DNA of 64,000 nt from CBDIDH01 sp965277595 (GTDB lineage: Bacteria > Planctomycetota > Planctomycetia > Isosphaerales > Isosphaeraceae): positions 1,860,001-1,924,000 of the forward strand of contig CBDIDH010000002.1 in NCBI GenBank assembly GCA_965277595.1. The letters are read 5' to 3'. The notes beneath the pieces were generated by a model, which was not told the origin of the DNA, did no database searches, and was given only the letters and a program-made list of their open reading frames with translations. Positions 61,455 through 64,000 of this stretch are shown here, piece by piece. The position numbers were made by a program, and so were the translations under genes. The stretch's first letter is position 1. Each line of letters starts with the position of its first letter.

Positions 61455-63593
61455 ATGACTTGGGATCACGGACGTCAGCAACAGCGTCGCGCCTCGGCGG
61501 TCAGTCCGGGTGGCAAGGGGCGTCGGTTCGCTCGCAAACCAGTGCTCGAACCGCTCGAAGGCCGACTGGTCCTGAGCACCCTTTACACCGGCCTGACCAC
61601 CATTGACCCGGTCCAGACGCCCGGCGGCACGTACACGTTAACGCTCACCGGCCCCGGTGTAGAGCGCGTTCGGCGGGCGCCTCACGGTCAGATTGCCGTG
61701 ACGCTCCTGGGCACGACCGCGGACAGTACCCTGACCGTCGCGCTCACTCGACCCCGCTTCCACGCCACGACGACCTCGCTCCAGATCGCCTCGATCAAGG
61801 TGAACTCGGGCGAGCTTGGCTCGATCGTCGCCCCCGGCGCGGTCCTGAACGGACCGGTCACGCCTTTGAGCGGAGCGGTCAACACGCTTCAATTCGGCTC
61901 GCTCGGCACGAACGCCCAGCTTGACGTCGGTGGCGCTCTTTCCAGCCTGAGCGTTCCCGGCTCGGTCAACCTCGGCCCTGGCGGTCACGTCAATGTCGGC
62001 GGTATTACCCAGGGTTTGAGCCTCGGTTCGGTGGACCTGACCGGCGGCCGGATCGCCATTGGCAACGACATCGCCGGAACGACCAGCATCGGCACGCTTG
62101 ACATCGCCGGAGGCCGGTTCTCGGTCGGCCATAACATCGCCGGGCCGCTCGACATCGGCTCGGTCGATCTGACCAACGGCGGCCAGTTTGTCGTTGCCCA
62201 CGACACCAACGGCCTCGTCAACGTCACCGGCGCCGCGACGATCACCGGCGCTGGCTCGCTCTTCTCGACCGGCCACAACCTCGTCGGCGGCCTGAACGTC
62301 GGCCAGGCCCTCACGCTTGACGCGGGGGGGCAATTCGCCGTCGGCAACGACCTCACCGGCCCGGTCAATATCGGCGGCGTCTTCACCATCAGCAATAATG
62401 CTCGGTTCATTGTCAACCGCGACGTGACCGGAACGATCACCGCCTCGGGCGATCTCGACCTTGCCTCGGGCGGAGCCTTGGCGGTCGGCCGGACCCTGAA
62501 CGCCCTGACGGTCAACGGTAACCTCGCGGTCTCCCCCTCGGGCGGAGGAATCACTGTCGGCGGCAGCCTGACCACGTTGACGGTCAACGGCGCCTTCATT
62601 GGCCAGGGCTCGGCGACGAACGCCGATTTGACAGTCGGCCTCAATCTCGGCTCGTTCAACGTCCTCGGTGGCGGAGCCAATCAAGGGGGCTTGCAGACCG
62701 CGAACATCAACGTCGAGAAGAACATCCTCGCGCTCAACATCGAGCACGGGATCTTCTACAGCATCGTGACCGCCGGTGTCTCGATCATGGGCGGCTCGAC
62801 CGGCACGACCTCGGCCGCCATCGGCGCCGACGGCACCGACGCGGTGCTGAACTCTCAGATCCTCGCCGGTGTCAGCATCACGAACCTCACGATCGGCGGC
62901 GACGTCCGATCAACCTTCGTCGCGAACCCGTCTTCAGCCGGCTACCGCACCCGGATCGTCGCTGGTGAAAACCGCGACGGCTCCTACTCCAGCGGCGGCC
63001 TGATCGACAACTTCCAGATCACCGGCTCGTTGATTGACTCGGTTCTCGCCGCAAGTGTCGCCCCTTACGGCGATTCCGGTCTTCTCCCTTCGTCCGGCTA
63101 TGGCACCTCGCCAACCGTCAGCTCCCTTCCCGGCGATTCCGGCTACAACACCTATGACGCCCCCGCCGGCACGATCACCGGCGGCACCGTCGGCAACCCG
63201 GTCACCTATCCGAACTACTCCGAGGTCTCTTACGACAACGAGAGCCCCGTCCAGAAGCCCGGCCAGATGGGCGCCTACAACACCACGGTTGACCCGACGA
63301 TCGACGACACGATTCTCTTCGGCTCGATCAACCCCAGCTTCGCCTCCCCCGCGCTCACGCCGACCGAACTGACCTCGGCCCAGACGGTGACCTCAACCTC
63401 CGCCCAGGTTGGCAGCGGGACCACGACGACCTCGACCGTGACCCCGAGCGACCAGGCCCTTCCCTTGCCGACGAAATCCACGATTCTCGGCGGGGTGATC
63501 TCGACCTCTCACGGCATTAACCCCGACGCCGCCGATTTCGCCGGCATCTTCGCCTCGAACACCAGCGGCGTCTTCGTCGGCCCGCTCCCCTGA
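61455..63593 (+). CDS. Large exported beta-solenoid protein with planctomycete LEPLEGR signal
   Basis: From the ATG at 61455 the product is 712 residues. The N-terminus has the planctomycete signature PVLEPLEGRLVLSTLYTGL, typical of exported proteins of this phylum. Residues about 120-400 contain many imperfect repeats of the type GNDIAGTTSIGTLDIAGGRF and VAHDTNGLVNVTGAATITGA, predicted to form a right-handed beta-helix. A C-terminal part (about 410-712) is rich in Ser/Thr/Tyr. It is probably a cell-surface or extracellular protein. Confidence 0.75.
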   Translation: MTWDHGRQQQRRASAVSPGGKGRRFARKPVLEPLEGRLVLSTLYTGLTTIDPVQTPGGTYTLTLTGPGVERVRRAPHGQIAVTLLGTTADSTLTVALTRPRFHATTTSLQIASIKVNSGELGSIVAPGAVLNGPVTPLSGAVNTLQFGSLGTNAQLDVGGALSSLSVPGSVNLGPGGHVNVGGITQGLSLGSVDLTGGRIAIGNDIAGTTSIGTLDIAGGRFSVGHNIAGPLDIGSVDLTNGGQFVVAHDTNGLVNVTGAATITGAGSLFSTGHNLVGGLNVGQALTLDAGGQFAVGNDLTGPVNIGGVFTISNNARFIVNRDVTGTITASGDLDLASGGALAVGRTLNALTVNGNLAVSPSGGGITVGGSLTTLTVNGAFIGQGSATNADLTVGLNLGSFNVLGGGANQGGLQTANINVEKNILALNIEHGIFYSIVTAGVSIMGGSTGTTSAAIGADGTDAVLNSQILAGVSITNLTIGGDVRSTFVANPSSAGYRTRIVAGENRDGSYSSGGLIDNFQITGSLIDSVLAASVAPYGDSGLLPSSGYGTSPTVSSLPGDSGYNTYDAPAGTITGGTVGNPVTYPNYSEVSYDNESPVQKPGQMGAYNTTVDPTIDDTILFGSINPSFASPALTPTELTSAQTVTSTSAQVGSGTTTTSTVTPSDQALPLPTKSTILGGVISTSHGINPDAADFAGIFASNTSGVFVGPLP

Positions 63594-63628
63594 TCTTCGA
63601 TCCGTGGCGGAGTTTCGCTCAATTTCCT

Positions 63629-63692
63629 CAAGGGCAAAGGGCATAGGGGCAAAGGGCAAATCCTGTCCCTTTGTCCTTTGCCTTTTGCCCTG
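63629..63692. repeat. GGGCAAA / TTTGTCC inverted heptamer repeats
   Basis: AGGGCAAAGGGCATAGGGGC (63629-63648) and the following AAAGGGCAAA are complementary to the TCCCTTTGTCCTTTGCCTT segment (63666-63684), giving a hairpin. It begins 36 bases after the stop at 63593. Confidence 0.75.
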
Positions 63693-63809
63693 GGCTGAAT
63701 AGTAAACTTGTGACACCCTGCCTCGTCGGTTAGGCTAGAATCCAATCCGTCGAGCCGAACGAACCTCGTCAATGACGACCCTGACCAGGTTCCTCACAGA
63801 ACAGACAGA

Positions 63810-64000
63810 ATGAGAACCGAAAGCGTGTCGGATCGCACCGAGCCAGGACGTATTCAACCTGACGACCCGGCTGCGCTCGCCGTGCGGACGTCACTTGCCG
63901 AGGGCCTGAAATGGCTCCTCGTCAATGAGTCTGTTGCGCGATCGGGCGACTCAATCGGCGTCCACCACCTTCGGACCACCACCCGACGGCTCAGAACCGC
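63810..64000 (+). CDS. CHAD-domain protein (3' end outside window)
   Basis: The reading from ATG 63810 runs to the window end without a stop (63 codons). The start MRTESVSDRTEPGRIQPDDP leads into GVHHLRTTTRRLRT, the hallmark HxxR-xxxRR start of a CHAD domain, a histidine-rich helical bundle that binds polyphosphate. Polyphosphate binding is known for the family; the rest of this protein is unseen. Confidence 0.8.
   Translation, partial: MRTESVSDRTEPGRIQPDDPAALAVRTSLAEGLKWLLVNESVARSGDSIGVHHLRTTTRRLRT

Overview
The window is high-GC DNA, most likely from a planctomycete of the Isosphaeraceae type. Support comes from a PEP-CTERM exported protein (12.3-13.0 kb), an exported protein with the planctomycete LEPLEGR-type N-terminal signal (61.5 kb), a PilM-led three-gene pilus/secretion locus (53-59 kb), and an Flp pilin beside PilZ-like and GGDEF-like proteins. 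No rRNA or marker gene is present, so the assignment rests on gene content.

Region 1 (1-24 kb) is phage-derived. Genes from 1 to 4.2 kb follow the Mu-like contractile-tail order: baseplate hub, spike V, gp25/W, J/gp47, tail I. Tail-fibre and receptor-binding genes follow (4.2-10.2 kb), including a lectin-like protein and a SASA-type carbohydrate esterase, with lysis genes interspersed. From 12 to 24 kb lie a PEP-CTERM gene, a tyrosine recombinase flanked by perfect 17-bp inverted repeats, a giant N6-methylase/SF2-helicase fusion, a strongly structured RNA candidate just upstream of rtcB, three tRNA genes (two with non-canonical T- and D-loops), a poly-C tract and a Cas4-like nuclease split over two membrane-anchored proteins.

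Region 2 (24.7-42.1 kb) is a defence island ending next to a tRNA-Leu gene. It holds a restriction-like set in two convergent operons. The plus-strand operon encodes an endonuclease III-type DNA glycosylase fused to a C5-cytosine methyltransferase, a protein with two GHKL ATPase domains, and a second C5 methyltransferase. The minus-strand operon encodes a MORC-like ATPase, a Z1 SF2 ATPase, a PD-(D/E)XK DUF4420 protein and an AIPR protein. Downstream of these on the minus strand is a three-gene operon with 4-bp overlaps: a nucleosidase of the purine nucleoside phosphorylase fold, an APAZ-like protein, and a short catalytically dead Argonaute. This last operon is the most exciting system in the window.

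Region 3 (42.1-44.0 kb) contains tRNA-Leu(CAA) and the remains of two transposases. Region 4 (44.3-64 kb) looks like planctomycete chromosome: a PilZ-like/Flp/GGDEF-like cluster, an AsmA-like exported protein, a trypsin-like protease with a zinc ribbon, a low-GC insertion with a nucleoside deoxyribosyltransferase/TIR-like protein, a truncated sulfatase, an ArsR/SRPBCC/DUF1801 operon, the PilM locus, an EEP-family hydrolase, a K+/H+ exchange-related protein, the large exported repeat protein and the start of a CHAD-domain gene. Heptameric CCCTTTG-type repeats lie just 3' of three of these genes.
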